Shown: positions 28,459-37,336, numbered from the stretch's first letter. The stretch: 64,000 nt of DNA from Enterococcus mundtii (GCF_003957375.1 NZ_CP025473.1:186001-250000); one strand, 5' to 3'. Numbers and translations are program-made. The notes: a model not told the origin generated them from the letters alone.

Positions 28459-29478
28459 ATGAAAAAAACACTTGCTTTTGCTTTTTGTTTACTGGGAATC
28501 ATCGGTTTGAGTGGTTGTAGTAGTCAGTCAAGTGTTGGTGTTGTCGCAAATGCAGAGGAAGAAGCAACGATCACTTTACGTTTTGCTTATGCCAGCAATA
28601 GTCAGCCAGTCATTGATGCAATGAACAAATTTGGAGAGTTAGTAGAAGAAAAAACAGCTGGCTCAGTCAAAGTAAAATATTTTCCTGATGGTCAATTGGG
28701 AGGAGAACGTGAATTGATCGAACTGACGCAATCAGGGGCGATTGATTTTACGAAAGTCAGTGCTTCTGCGTTAGAAAGTTTCTCTAAAGTCTATTCGATT
28801 TTTTCAGTTCCTTACTTGTTCAATGGTGAGCAACATTTCTTCGATGTTATGGAGAATGAAGCAATCATGCAACCAATCTATCAATCGACAACGGATTTAG
28901 GTTTTTCTGGACTCGCCTATTATGATTCAGGTCAACGTAGTTTTTACATGGTCGATGGACCGATCCATCTACTGGATGATCTAAAAGGGAAAAAAATCCG
29001 CGTGATGCAAAGTGAAACGGCCATTCGAATGGTGGAACTACTAGGTGGATCACCTGTACCGATGGGCAGTGACGAAGTATATACTTCGCTACAGTCAAAC
29101 TTGATCAACGGATCAGAGAACAATGAATTTGTTTTGTATACAGCCGGGCATGGCGGTGTCGCAAAGTATTATTCCTATGATGAACATACACGAGTACCAG
29201 ATATCATCATCATGAACGATGCGATCAAAGAACGTTTGACTGCGGAACAACAACAAGCAATCGAAGAAGCAGCAAAAGAATCAACGATTTTTGAAATCGA
29301 AGTATTCGCTCAAGCAATCGAAGAAGAAAAAAGAGTGGCAACGGAAGAATATAGCGTCCAGTTCAATGAAGTGGACAATACGCCATTTCGTGAAGCAGTC
29401 GCACCGTTGCATGATGAATTCAAAAATCATCCAGATTTTCAAACGCTGTACCGAATGATCCAAGAAGAAGGGGTGTAA
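28459..29478 (+). CDS. TRAP transporter solute-binding lipoprotein DctP
   Basis: Captures an acidic solute outside the cell for the TRAP permease. The 339-residue precursor has lipobox LSGC with Cys20, an unusual lipid-anchored form suited to a Gram-positive. The mature part is a DctP domain: FPDGQLGGERELIELTQSG, VPYLFNG, LKGKKIRVMQSE (with the carboxylate-binding arginine) and NEFVLY. ATG 28459 follows GAAAGGAG. Genes for the small and large membrane subunits follow directly. From the neighbours, the ligand is probably a uronide, a known type of TRAP substrate. Confidence 0.9.
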   Translation: MKKTLAFAFCLLGIIGLSGCSSQSSVGVVANAEEEATITLRFAYASNSQPVIDAMNKFGELVEEKTAGSVKVKYFPDGQLGGERELIELTQSGAIDFTKVSASALESFSKVYSIFSVPYLFNGEQHFFDVMENEAIMQPIYQSTTDLGFSGLAYYDSGQRSFYMVDGPIHLLDDLKGKKIRVMQSETAIRMVELLGGSPVPMGSDEVYTSLQSNLINGSENNEFVLYTAGHGGVAKYYSYDEHTRVPDIIIMNDAIKERLTAEQQQAIEEAAKESTIFEIEVFAQAIEEEKRVATEEYSVQFNEVDNTPFREAVAPLHDEFKNHPDFQTLYRMIQEEGV

Positions 29479-29481
29479 ACG

Positions 29482-29961
29482 ATGAAAAAAGGAATCAGTC
29501 GGCTGTTAGAATTTCTAGGAGCATGTCTGTTGATTGGTATGATCATCATTGTCTTGTGGCAAATATTCTCGCGAACGATTTTGGGTAATCCAAATACTGT
29601 AACAGAAGAATTAGTGCGTTTTGGATTAGTCTGGTTTGCGATGCTATCTTCTGCTTATGTCGTTGGACAAAAAGGTCATTTAGCGGTCACTTTACTAAGT
29701 GAAAAATTAACTGGTAAGAAAGCCAATATATTGGAGATCATCGTTCAGTGTCTATTTTTAGCTTTTGCCGTAACGATCATGGTTTATGGTGGTTGGAATG
29801 CTGTCACCTTGACAATGGGCCAACTCTCACCTTCGTTAGGGATTCCGATGGGCTATGTCTATTTATCGGTGCCGGTCTCAGGTATTTTGCTCATTATCTA
29901 CAGTTTGATCAATTTGATTGAAGCAATGAATAGGAAGTCTGTCGTTCAGGAAAAGGGATAG
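29482..29961 (+). CDS. TRAP transporter small permease DctQ
   Basis: Four-helix membrane subunit of the TRAP importer, 159 residues. NPNTVTEELVRFGLVWFAMLSS and the KGHLAVTLL stretch are typical of DctQ. It starts four bases after the binding-protein gene and is followed after ten bases by the large subunit, so the three are co-translated. Confidence 0.9.
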   Translation: MKKGISRLLEFLGACLLIGMIIIVLWQIFSRTILGNPNTVTEELVRFGLVWFAMLSSAYVVGQKGHLAVTLLSEKLTGKKANILEIIVQCLFLAFAVTIMVYGGWNAVTLTMGQLSPSLGIPMGYVYLSVPVSGILLIIYSLINLIEAMNRKSVVQEKG

Positions 29962-29971
29962 GAGGAATTTG

Positions 29972-31267
29972 ATGGTTTTAGAAGCAGGTGCAATTTTATT
30001 TTTTGTTTTTGTCTTTTTGTTGTTTGTTGGCATGCCAATTGCAATTAGCATCGCTTTTTCATCGATGCTCACGTTGTTATTAGTGATACCTTTTGATGTA
30101 GCAGCATTTAGTTCCGCACAAAAAATGGTCGGTAGTATCAACAGTTTCTCACTGATTGCTATTCCGTTTTTCGTCTTTTCAGGAATTATCATGAACCATG
30201 GAGGGATCGCCAAGAAGTTAGTTGATTTTGCCATGTTGTTTGTTGGACGGATTCCAGGCTCTTTAGCACATACGAATGTTTTAGGAAATGCGTTGTTCGG
30301 TTCGATCTCTAGTTCGGCGATTGCTGCTTCAACAGCGATTGGTGGAGTATTGATCCCACAACAAGTAGAGGAAGGTTATGATCGTAAATTTGCGACAGCA
30401 GTCAACATTGCTTCGGCACCTACAGGAATGGTGATTCCACCAAGTACTGCGTTCATCATGTACTCTTTAGTTGCTGGAGGTGCTTCAATCTCCGCATTAT
30501 TCATGGGGGGCTATTTAGTCGGTGCCCTTTGGTCGTTAGGGATCATGGCGGTTGCATTTGTGGTTGCGAAAAAAAATAAGTACCCGACAGTACAGAAAGG
30601 GCAAGGGAAGCAAGTTGGTAAAGTGTTAAAAGAAGCAGTCCCAAGCTTAGCTTTGATCGTAATCATCATCGGTGGTATTTTGACTGGGGTCTTTACAGCT
30701 ATCGAAGCATCAGCGATTGCAGTTTTGTATTCCTTGTTGATTTCTTTGTTCTACTATAAGACAGTGAAACTGAAAGACATACCAAAAATGTTGATCCAAT
30801 CCGTCGCGATGTCGGGGACGATCATGTTTTTACTGGCGACTTCTTCCATGATGTCGTTTGCTATGGCATTTACAGGGATACCGCAAGCAATCAGCAGTCT
30901 GATCATTGGGGTCACTGATAATCGCTTCATTATTTTATTATTGATAAATATTATTTTGCTACTTGTTGGGATGTTTATGGATGTCGCTCCGGCTATTTTG
31001 ATTTTTACTCCGATATTCTTACCTATCGCAACAAGTGTTGGAGTCGATCCTGTGCATTATGGGTTATTTTCAATCATGAATCTTTGTGTCGGATCCATTA
31101 CTCCACCGGTTGGCACAGGTCTTTATGTAGGCGCAAGTGTCGGTGGCGTGAAAGCAGAATCGATGTTGAAGCCGTTGTTACCATTTTATGGCATCATATT
31201 AGCTGTTTTGTTTTTGATTACGTATTTTCCACAAATCGTGATGTGGTTACCGGATCTTTTAGGATAA
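29972..31267 (+). CDS. TRAP transporter large permease DctM
   Basis: Main translocation subunit, which couples uptake to a sodium gradient in studied TRAP systems. The 431-residue protein has about 12 helices and the DctM marks GSISSSAIAASTAIGGVLIP, PPSTAFIMY, EASAIAVLYSL and VGSITPPVGTGLYV. ATG 29972 is six bases after GGAGG; a TTG at 29969 is also in frame but too close to the site. The next gene follows after ten bases in the same transcript. Confidence 0.92.
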   Translation: MVLEAGAILFFVFVFLLFVGMPIAISIAFSSMLTLLLVIPFDVAAFSSAQKMVGSINSFSLIAIPFFVFSGIIMNHGGIAKKLVDFAMLFVGRIPGSLAHTNVLGNALFGSISSSAIAASTAIGGVLIPQQVEEGYDRKFATAVNIASAPTGMVIPPSTAFIMYSLVAGGASISALFMGGYLVGALWSLGIMAVAFVVAKKNKYPTVQKGQGKQVGKVLKEAVPSLALIVIIIGGILTGVFTAIEASAIAVLYSLLISLFYYKTVKLKDIPKMLIQSVAMSGTIMFLLATSSMMSFAMAFTGIPQAISSLIIGVTDNRFIILLLINIILLLVGMFMDVAPAILIFTPIFLPIATSVGVDPVHYGLFSIMNLCVGSITPPVGTGLYVGASVGGVKAESMLKPLLPFYGIILAVLFLITYFPQIVMWLPDLLG

Positions 31268-31277
31268 AGGAGAATCG

Positions 31278-32120
31278 ATGATGAAACTAAATCTAGTTGC
31301 TAGAGGACATGATTTGACCCATGTACGAAACGTAGATGACCTAGCAAAAAAAGCAAGCGGACAAGAAATTTCTACGCTACAATTAGCATTAAGTCGATCT
31401 TTTCCTGTTCTCGCGTCTAATGGACATGCAATCAATCCCGGCATGGGGCATTATATAAAACAGTCTTTAGCAAAAGAAGGAGTAAGCGTCGGTATCTTGA
31501 GCTGTTATATCAACATGATCCATCCTGATCTATCTGTTCGGAAAACAGTACTGAGACAATTTGAACGGTATCTCCAATATGCTGCTAGTTTTGGGGCGAC
31601 GATGGTCGCAACCGAGACGGGGAGCGTGAGTGAAGCGGGTTATACAGAAGAGAACTTTTCAGATGAAGCCTTCTTACAGATCGTTGAAGCTATTGACCAA
31701 TTAGTGCGGGCTGGAGAAAAGCATCGAATGATGGTAGGGATCGAACCAGGATTGAATCATCCGTTGTATTCAGTTGATCGTGTAGCAGAGTTAGTTGTAA
31801 CAATCGATTCGGATTATCTAGGCATCATTTTAGACCCGACCAATTTGATCACTGCAGAAAGTCATCACCAACAAGTCGGATTAGTTGAAGAAGCCTTTGA
31901 ACGTTTTGGAGAAAAAATTTGCGGATTACATCTAAAAGACTACCTCTTTTCTGATGAAGGGAAGATTATCCCGGCTGATTTAGGTACGGGACTGATTGAT
32001 TATGAAGCAATCGTAAACATCGCGCAGAAGCATCGTCCGTATCTTTATATCGTTTTAGAAGAAACAAAAGACGATGCGCTAAAGCACGCTGTCTCGATAC
32101 TGAATCACGTTATTAGATAA
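31278..32120 (+). CDS. Sugar isomerase/epimerase-like TIM barrel protein
   Basis: A 280-residue member of the xylose-isomerase-like (AP endonuclease 2) barrel family. Likely metal ligands are the Glu in MVGIEPGLNHP, the Asp in ILDPTNL, the His in GLHLKDYL and the Glu in VLEETKD. The reaction is unknown. Its place between the TRAP genes and the AraC gene suggests an isomerase or epimerase for an intermediate or an extra imported sugar acid, not covered by KduI. AAAGGAG lies five bases before ATG 31278 (a second ATG follows at once). Confidence 0.75.
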   Translation: MMKLNLVARGHDLTHVRNVDDLAKKASGQEISTLQLALSRSFPVLASNGHAINPGMGHYIKQSLAKEGVSVGILSCYINMIHPDLSVRKTVLRQFERYLQYAASFGATMVATETGSVSEAGYTEENFSDEAFLQIVEAIDQLVRAGEKHRMMVGIEPGLNHPLYSVDRVAELVVTIDSDYLGIILDPTNLITAESHHQQVGLVEEAFERFGEKICGLHLKDYLFSDEGKIIPADLGTGLIDYEAIVNIAQKHRPYLYIVLEETKDDALKHAVSILNHVIR

Positions 32121-32176
32121 GAAAACGAAGGAATGTGCATTTGCTCACTATTGATCAATGCGAAAGGGGAGATAGG

Positions 32177-33088
32177 ATGGAGAAAAAACACATCAATGGA
32201 AAAGAAGTCAACACGATGATCTCTGATCAATATGAGATTTATCACGTGAAAGATATCGTTAGCCAAAATAAAACGGTTTATCATCATCATGACTTCTATG
32301 AGATTCATGCTACTTTAGAAGGAGAAGCCATTTTTTATTTAGATGGTCGCCAATTTACGATCGAATCAGGAAATGTCTTATTGATCCACTCTAGAGATCT
32401 TCATCGGATCGTCCGACAATCAACCGACATATTTGAGCGGGTCTACATGTTTATCACTCCAGCCTTCTTGGAAAGTCGTTCCACTAAATGGTCCAATCTA
32501 TCCGCCTGTTTTTGGCCGATCGGTGAACGCCGAAGCCGGATATTACATATCGAACCACAAGTATTAAAAGAAAAACTTTCTTTTATCGATCAAACGTTGG
32601 ATCGTAAAGATTATGGGACAGATATTCGTTATGAACAAGCGCTAGTCGAATATTTGATTTTTCTCAATCGTATGGTACAGGTCGAAGAACATATTTCGGA
32701 AGAACATTTCACTGTGCCGAATGAACGGTTAGAAAAAATGCTCCAATTTGTCGCAAAGAATTTGAGTGAGCCCCTCTCCCTCAAACAAATGGAAAAAGAA
32801 TTTTTCATCAGTAAATATCACGTGACTCGCGAATTCAAAAAACATACTGGTTTTACCTTTCATCAATACGTGATGAAGAAAAAACTACTTTATTCAAAAC
32901 AATTATTAAGAGAGTATGGCAGCTCAAGTTCCGTTTATAGTAAATGTGGTTTCGCTTCTTATCCTCATTATTTACGTGCATTCAAAACCGAATTTGGCGT
33001 AACTCCCAAAGAATTTTTGAAAAAAGATCTGGCAGGAGAGTTTGTTCATTATACGCATTATGAAGAAGAAAACAAAGATTCCTTTTAA
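32177..33088 (+). CDS. AraC-family transcriptional regulator
   Basis: A 303-residue regulator with an N-terminal cupin-type sensor (YHHHDFYEIHATLEGEAIFYL, near residues 35-60) and a C-terminal double helix-turn-helix (LKQMEKEFFISKYHVTREFK, then YSKCGFASYPHYLRAFKTEFG), which is intact. Such proteins usually activate sugar genes after binding a sugar; here the neighbouring TRAP, GH105 and isomerase genes are probable targets. ATG 32177 follows AAAGGGGAG; a GTG at 32135 in frame lacks a site. It is followed by the IclR gene with its own control region. Confidence 0.88.
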   Translation: MEKKHINGKEVNTMISDQYEIYHVKDIVSQNKTVYHHHDFYEIHATLEGEAIFYLDGRQFTIESGNVLLIHSRDLHRIVRQSTDIFERVYMFITPAFLESRSTKWSNLSACFWPIGERRSRILHIEPQVLKEKLSFIDQTLDRKDYGTDIRYEQALVEYLIFLNRMVQVEEHISEEHFTVPNERLEKMLQFVAKNLSEPLSLKQMEKEFFISKYHVTREFKKHTGFTFHQYVMKKKLLYSKQLLREYGSSSSVYSKCGFASYPHYLRAFKTEFGVTPKEFLKKDLAGEFVHYTHYEEENKDSF

Positions 33089-33109
33089 ATTATCGTTCTT
33101 TCAGATATA

Positions 33110-33126
33110 ATTTCCTATATAGAAAT
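33110..33126. promoter_or_regulatory. Candidate IclR operator 1 (before the IclR gene)
   Basis: ATTTC-N7-GAAAT, preceded by ATATA as in the second copy at 33968. It overlaps the end of a TATAAT box at 33106-33111, so bound protein would block transcription of the regulator gene itself. Autoregulation is typical of IclR proteins. Confidence 0.55.
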
Positions 33127-33139
33127 AGGAGAGTGGAAT

Positions 33140-33901
33140 ATGGAAAATAAAAAACCTTATGGGACCGTTTTAATCAAAGCTTCGCGTATTTTAGATTATC
33201 TAGCAGAACATCCAGACGCTTCATTACAAGAAATTGCAAAAGGGATCGACATGACGTCATCTACTACATTAAAAATTTTAGATACGTTATCCATGATTGG
33301 TTATGTAAATAAAAATCAAGAAAAAAATTATCGTTTAGGTGGGAAACTGGTCCGATATGCAAACAAAAATATTGATCAAATCGATTTGGTGGAGCGTACT
33401 TTACCATTCTTGGAAAAATTACAGCAAATAATTGATGAAACGATTCATCTAGGTATTTTAGACAACAACGAGATTCTCTATGTCAATAAGTTGGACCCTA
33501 AAAATCAAACGATCCGCATGTCTTCAAAAATCGGTATTACCAGACCTTTATATAGTTCAGCAATGGGAAAAGCCGTCTTAGCGCATTTTACGGAAGAGCA
33601 ATATCAACAGTATATCGAACAATGTCCTCTGATTCCATTTACTGAATATACGATTACCAATCCATTAAAACTAAAAAAAGAGATCCAGCAAGTCAAACAA
33701 ACAAAAGTTGCTTTCGATGATGAAGAAGTCGAAAAAGATATCTTTTGCATCGGTACCTCTTTAGTTCATGAGAACCAAGTGGTTGGAGCATTCAGTGTCA
33801 GTATGCCGAAGTATCGATTGAGTGAAGAAATCAAGAATCAAATCATTCAAACGATCCTGCAAACGAAAGAAGAAATCGAAAAAACTTTTGAAAAAAGCTA
33901 A
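33140..33901 (+). CDS. IclR-family regulator (KdgR-like)
   Basis: A 253-residue regulator with an N-terminal winged helix (KASRILDYLAEHPDASLQEI, STTLKILDTLSMIGY) and a C-terminal IclR effector domain (ETIHLGILDNNEILYVNKLD, SAMGKAVLAHF). KdgR proteins of this family sense 2-keto-3-deoxygluconate and repress uronate genes; its position directly before the KDPG aldolase and KDG kinase genes supports the same role here. ATAGGAGAG precedes the ATG. Probable operators lie before this gene and before the aldolase gene. Confidence 0.88.
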   Translation: MENKKPYGTVLIKASRILDYLAEHPDASLQEIAKGIDMTSSTTLKILDTLSMIGYVNKNQEKNYRLGGKLVRYANKNIDQIDLVERTLPFLEKLQQIIDETIHLGILDNNEILYVNKLDPKNQTIRMSSKIGITRPLYSSAMGKAVLAHFTEEQYQQYIEQCPLIPFTEYTITNPLKLKKEIQQVKQTKVAFDDEEVEKDIFCIGTSLVHENQVVGAFSVSMPKYRLSEEIKNQIIQTILQTKEEIEKTFEKS

Positions 33902-33936
33902 AAAGCGTTTGCAATATTTTCTTCCTGCCGTATAAT
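33900..33936 (+). promoter_or_regulatory. Promoter of the kdg/kdu genes with overlapping cre-like site
   Basis: TTTGCA (33908-33913) and TATAAT (33931-33936) are 17 bases apart. AAAAAGCGTTTGCA (33900-33913), overlapping the IclR stop and the -35 box, resembles a CcpA cre site with about three mismatches. Confidence 0.65.
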
Positions 33937-33967
33937 GAAGATATAAATTTCTTTATTGTAAAATATA

Positions 33968-33984
33968 ATTTCCAAATGAGAAAT
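33968..33984. promoter_or_regulatory. Candidate IclR operator 2 (before the aldolase gene)
   Basis: ATTTC-N7-GAAAT again, sharing the 11-mer ATATAATTTCC and the GAAAT half with the copy at 33110. It lies about 25-40 bases after the expected start of transcription, where a bound repressor could block elongation or initiation. Confidence 0.55.
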
Positions 33985-33994
33985 GGGTGGGAAG

Positions 33995-34639
33995 ATGAAA
34001 AAAATGGATATCTTATCTCGTTTGAAACAAGCGGGAGTTATTGCAGTCGTACGAGGAGCAACAAATGAAGAAGCGCTGAATGCTTGTCACGCGATTATCA
34101 AAGGCGGACTAACAGGCATTGAATTGACCTTTACCGTGCCACAAGCAGATCGAGTAATCAAAGAACTAGTAGAAACCTACAAAGACCAACAGGATGTGGT
34201 AATCGGTGCAGGGACCGTGTTGGATGCTATTACTGCGCGTTTAGCGATTTTAGCAGGTGCTGAGTATATCGTCAGCCCCTGTTTTGATCAGGAAACCGCA
34301 GAACTATGCAATTTATACCAAATCCCTTATTTGCCAGGATGTATGACGATCGATGAAATCAAAACAGCGCTAAAAAGTGGCGTAGACATCGTCAAACTAT
34401 TTCCTGGAAGTGCTTTCGGTCCAAGTATCATCTCTGCATTCAAAGCGCCGATGCCCCATGTCAATATCATGCCTACTGGTGGGGTCAGTTTAGAAAACAT
34501 GCAAGAATGGTTTGAGGCAGGCGTGATCACTGTTGGTATTGGTGGGAACTTGTTGGCACCAGCAGCTCATGGAGATTTTGAGGAAGTGACAAAAGTCGCA
34601 CAAAAATATGCGGCAAAAATGAAAGAAATTACGAGGTAA
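33995..34639 (+). CDS. kdgA: KDPG aldolase (2-keto-3-deoxy-6-phosphogluconate aldolase)
   Basis: Splits KDPG into pyruvate and glyceraldehyde 3-phosphate, the last step of the uronate route. The 214-residue protein has the class I aldolase sites: Arg20 in VIAVVRG, Glu43 in GIELTFTVP and the Schiff-base lysine Lys134 in DIVKLFPGS. I start at ATG 33995, after GGGTGGG; an ATG at 33983 is in frame but lies in the operator. First gene of the kdgA-kdgK-kduI-kduD unit, six bases before the kinase gene. Confidence 0.92.
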   Translation: MKKMDILSRLKQAGVIAVVRGATNEEALNACHAIIKGGLTGIELTFTVPQADRVIKELVETYKDQQDVVIGAGTVLDAITARLAILAGAEYIVSPCFDQETAELCNLYQIPYLPGCMTIDEIKTALKSGVDIVKLFPGSAFGPSIISAFKAPMPHVNIMPTGGVSLENMQEWFEAGVITVGIGGNLLAPAAHGDFEEVTKVAQKYAAKMKEITR

Positions 34640-34645
34640 CCGCTG

Positions 34646-35653
34646 ATGGGAAGAGTAGTGACACTTGGAGAAATCATGTTACGTTTATCGACACAACAAG
34701 GATATCGGTTACAAGACAGTGATCATTTTTGCGCGCATTATGGCGGTGGGGAAGCGAATGTCGCGATCTCATTAGCCAATTATGGACATACGGTTTCGTT
34801 CATGTCAAAAGTCCCAGAACATTCACTGGGTCTGGCAGTCGAAAAACATTTACGAAGCTATGGAGTAGATACTCGTCTACTGCTAAAAGGCGGCCCTCGG
34901 CTCGGCACATATTATATGGAAACAGGCATCGGCGAACGTGCGGCTTCAGTCATTTATGATCGTGCCGGTTCCAGTTTCGCGGTGATGGATGGCTTGGAAT
35001 GGTCATTAGAGGACTGTTTCAAGGGAGTCGATCTCTTCCATGTTTCAGGAATCACGCCGGCATTAACAGAAAATTGGCGATGGCTGACAAAAGAACTTAT
35101 GGAAGCAGCCAAACAAGCAGGCTGTCAAATCAGTTTTGATATCAATTATCGGGGCAAGCTGTGGACACAACAAGAAGCGGGTAAAGTGTTAGAACAATTA
35201 TTACCACTCGTGGATATTTGTTCAGCGGGTGAGATGGATGCGCTTTATTTGTTAGGGATAGCAAAAGCACCTGAAACGACAGTAAATCCACTTATCTATT
35301 ATTACGAAAAAATGCAAGAAAGATTTCCCAACATCCAAACGTTTTACTCAACCAAACGTACGGTGCATTCAGCAAGTGAAAATGATCTACAAGGTACCTT
35401 ATGGATGAATGGTCAATATTTTGAATCACCAGTTCACCAAATCACTTCGATCGTTGATCGTGTGGGTGGAGGAGATGCATTTGCTGGAGGATTGCTTCAT
35501 GGAATTTTAGCAGAGATGGAACCACAAACAATCATTGATTTTGCGACAGCAGCCTCTGTGTTGAAACACACGATCCATGGAGATTGCAATCAATTCAATC
35601 AAGCAGAAGTTGCTAGTTTTATTACTAGCGATTCTGGAAAAATCATTCGATAA
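34646..35653 (+). CDS. kdgK: 2-keto-3-deoxygluconate kinase (PfkB family)
   Basis: Phosphorylates KDG to KDPG with ATP. The 335-residue protein has the PfkB sugar motif GGGEANVAISLANYG near residue 33 and the ATP/anion-hole motif DRVGGGDAFAGGLLHG near residue 271 with the catalytic Asp. Its place between the aldolase and kduI genes makes KDG the clear substrate. It starts six bases after the aldolase stop. Confidence 0.92.
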   Translation: MGRVVTLGEIMLRLSTQQGYRLQDSDHFCAHYGGGEANVAISLANYGHTVSFMSKVPEHSLGLAVEKHLRSYGVDTRLLLKGGPRLGTYYMETGIGERAASVIYDRAGSSFAVMDGLEWSLEDCFKGVDLFHVSGITPALTENWRWLTKELMEAAKQAGCQISFDINYRGKLWTQQEAGKVLEQLLPLVDICSAGEMDALYLLGIAKAPETTVNPLIYYYEKMQERFPNIQTFYSTKRTVHSASENDLQGTLWMNGQYFESPVHQITSIVDRVGGGDAFAGGLLHGILAEMEPQTIIDFATAASVLKHTIHGDCNQFNQAEVASFITSDSGKIIR

Positions 35654-35669
35654 AGGAGAATCTATCAAC

Positions 35670-36512
35670 ATGCAAGAAATGGAAACACGTTATACACATA
35701 GCCCAGAGGATATTCGTCATTATTCAACAGAACAATTGAGAAATGAATTTTTAGTAGAGAAAGTATTTGTTCCAGGAAAAATCAGTCTTACTTATACACA
35801 CAATGATCGTATGATCTTCGGCGGCGTAACACCAACCACTAGTCCATTAGAAATCAAACTAGATAAAGAACTAGGTGTTACTTATTTCTTAGAACGTCGC
35901 GAGCTTGGTGTTATCAACATTGGCGGACCTGGATTGATTGAAATCGATGGCAAAAAAGAAGAAATGAAGAAACAAGATGGCTATTACATCGGTAAAGAAA
36001 CGGAGCATGTAGTCTTTTCCTCTGTAGATCCAGAAAATCCTGCAAAATTTTATATTAGTTCTGTGCCAGCACATCATAAATATCCAAATGTAAAAATCAG
36101 CATCGATCAAGTGAAGCCAATGGAAACCGGCGAAGGTGTCACATTGAATGAGCGTAAAATCTACCAATATATCCATCCAAACGTATGTGAAAGCTGTCAA
36201 TTGCAGATGGGTTATACCATTTTAGAACCGGGTAGTTCTTGGAACACGATGCCTTGTCATACACATGAACGCCGGATGGAAGCTTATGTTTATTTTGATT
36301 ATGCAAATGAAGATACTCGGGTGTTCCATATGATGGGTAAACCAGATGAAACAAAACATTTAGTTGTAGATAATGAACAAGCCGTGATTTCACCGAGTTG
36401 GTCGATCCACTCAGGTGTTGGTACAAGTAACTATTCCTTTATCTGGGCAATGTGCGGTGAAAATATCACGTACACAGATATGGACATGGTAGCAATGGAT
36501 CAATTGAAATAA
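35670..36512 (+). CDS. kduI: 5-dehydro-4-deoxy-D-glucuronate isomerase KduI
   Basis: Converts the ring-opened unsaturated uronic acid (5-keto-4-deoxyuronate) to 2,5-diketo-3-deoxygluconate. The 280-residue cupin has the zinc site in PCHTHERRMEAYVYF (two His and a Glu) and a fourth ligand in SIHSGVG. The early RYTHSPED stretch is typical. ATG 35670 follows AAAGGAGA; the frame is open from 35577 but that part overlaps kdgK. Flanked by kdgK and kduD. Confidence 0.95.
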   Translation: MQEMETRYTHSPEDIRHYSTEQLRNEFLVEKVFVPGKISLTYTHNDRMIFGGVTPTTSPLEIKLDKELGVTYFLERRELGVINIGGPGLIEIDGKKEEMKKQDGYYIGKETEHVVFSSVDPENPAKFYISSVPAHHKYPNVKISIDQVKPMETGEGVTLNERKIYQYIHPNVCESCQLQMGYTILEPGSSWNTMPCHTHERRMEAYVYFDYANEDTRVFHMMGKPDETKHLVVDNEQAVISPSWSIHSGVGTSNYSFIWAMCGENITYTDMDMVAMDQLK

Positions 36513-36527
36513 GAAAGGAAGATAAAA

Positions 36528-37331
36528 ATGTCATTCAAGATGGATATGTTTCGCTTAGACAATAAAGTCGCTTTAATCACCGGTGCGGTATACGGAATCG
36601 GTTTTGAGATCGCTCGCTCATTAGCAGAAGCTGGAGCAACGATCGTCTTCAATAATTTAACTCAGGAATCAGTAGATGAAGGAATTGCCAACTACAAAGA
36701 AATTGGCATCGAAGCAAAAGGCTATGTTTGTGACGTGACGGATGAGTCAGCAGTACAAGCAATGGTCAAACAAATCAAATCAGAAGTTGGTCCAATCGAT
36801 ATTTTGGTCAACAATGCAGGAATCATCAAACGGACACCGATGATCGAAATGGATGCGGCAGATTTCCGTCAAGTTATCGACGTGGACCTAAATGCACCGT
36901 TTATCATGTCGAAAGCAGTTATCCCTGATATGATTGAAAAAGGTGGCGGGAAAATCATCAATATTTGTTCAATGATGAGTGAGCTTGGCCGTGAGACAGT
37001 AAGTGCCTATGCTGCTGCTAAAGGCGGATTGAAAATGTTGACGAAAAACATTGCTTCAGAATATGGACAATACAACATCCAATGTAATGGGATCGGACCA
37101 GGTTACATTGCGACTCCGCAAACAGCACCTTTAAGAGAAACACAAGGAAACGGGGAGCGTCATCCATTTGACCAATTTATCGTTGGGCGTACACCAGCCG
37201 CTCGTTGGGGCGCCCCGATCGACTTAGCTGGCCCATCTGTCTTCCTAGCATCACGTGCCTCTGATTTTGTTAACGGACATATCTTGTATGTAGATGGCGG
37301 TATCTTAGCTTATATTGGAAAACAACCATAA
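36528..37331 (+). CDS. kduD: 2-deoxy-D-gluconate 3-dehydrogenase KduD (SDR)
   Basis: NAD(H)-dependent reduction of 2,5-diketo-3-deoxygluconate to KDG. The 267-residue short-chain dehydrogenase shows TGAVYGIG (nucleotide binding), NNAG, a catalytic Ser in NICSMMSE and YAAAK (Tyr and Lys). Most SDRs have TGAxxGIG; the Val-Tyr here is a minor change. Last gene of the locus, followed by a bidirectional terminator. Confidence 0.93.
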   Translation: MSFKMDMFRLDNKVALITGAVYGIGFEIARSLAEAGATIVFNNLTQESVDEGIANYKEIGIEAKGYVCDVTDESAVQAMVKQIKSEVGPIDILVNNAGIIKRTPMIEMDAADFRQVIDVDLNAPFIMSKAVIPDMIEKGGGKIINICSMMSELGRETVSAYAAAKGGLKMLTKNIASEYGQYNIQCNGIGPGYIATPQTAPLRETQGNGERHPFDQFIVGRTPAARWGAPIDLAGPSVFLASRASDFVNGHILYVDGGILAYIGKQP

Positions 37332-37336
37332 TAAAC

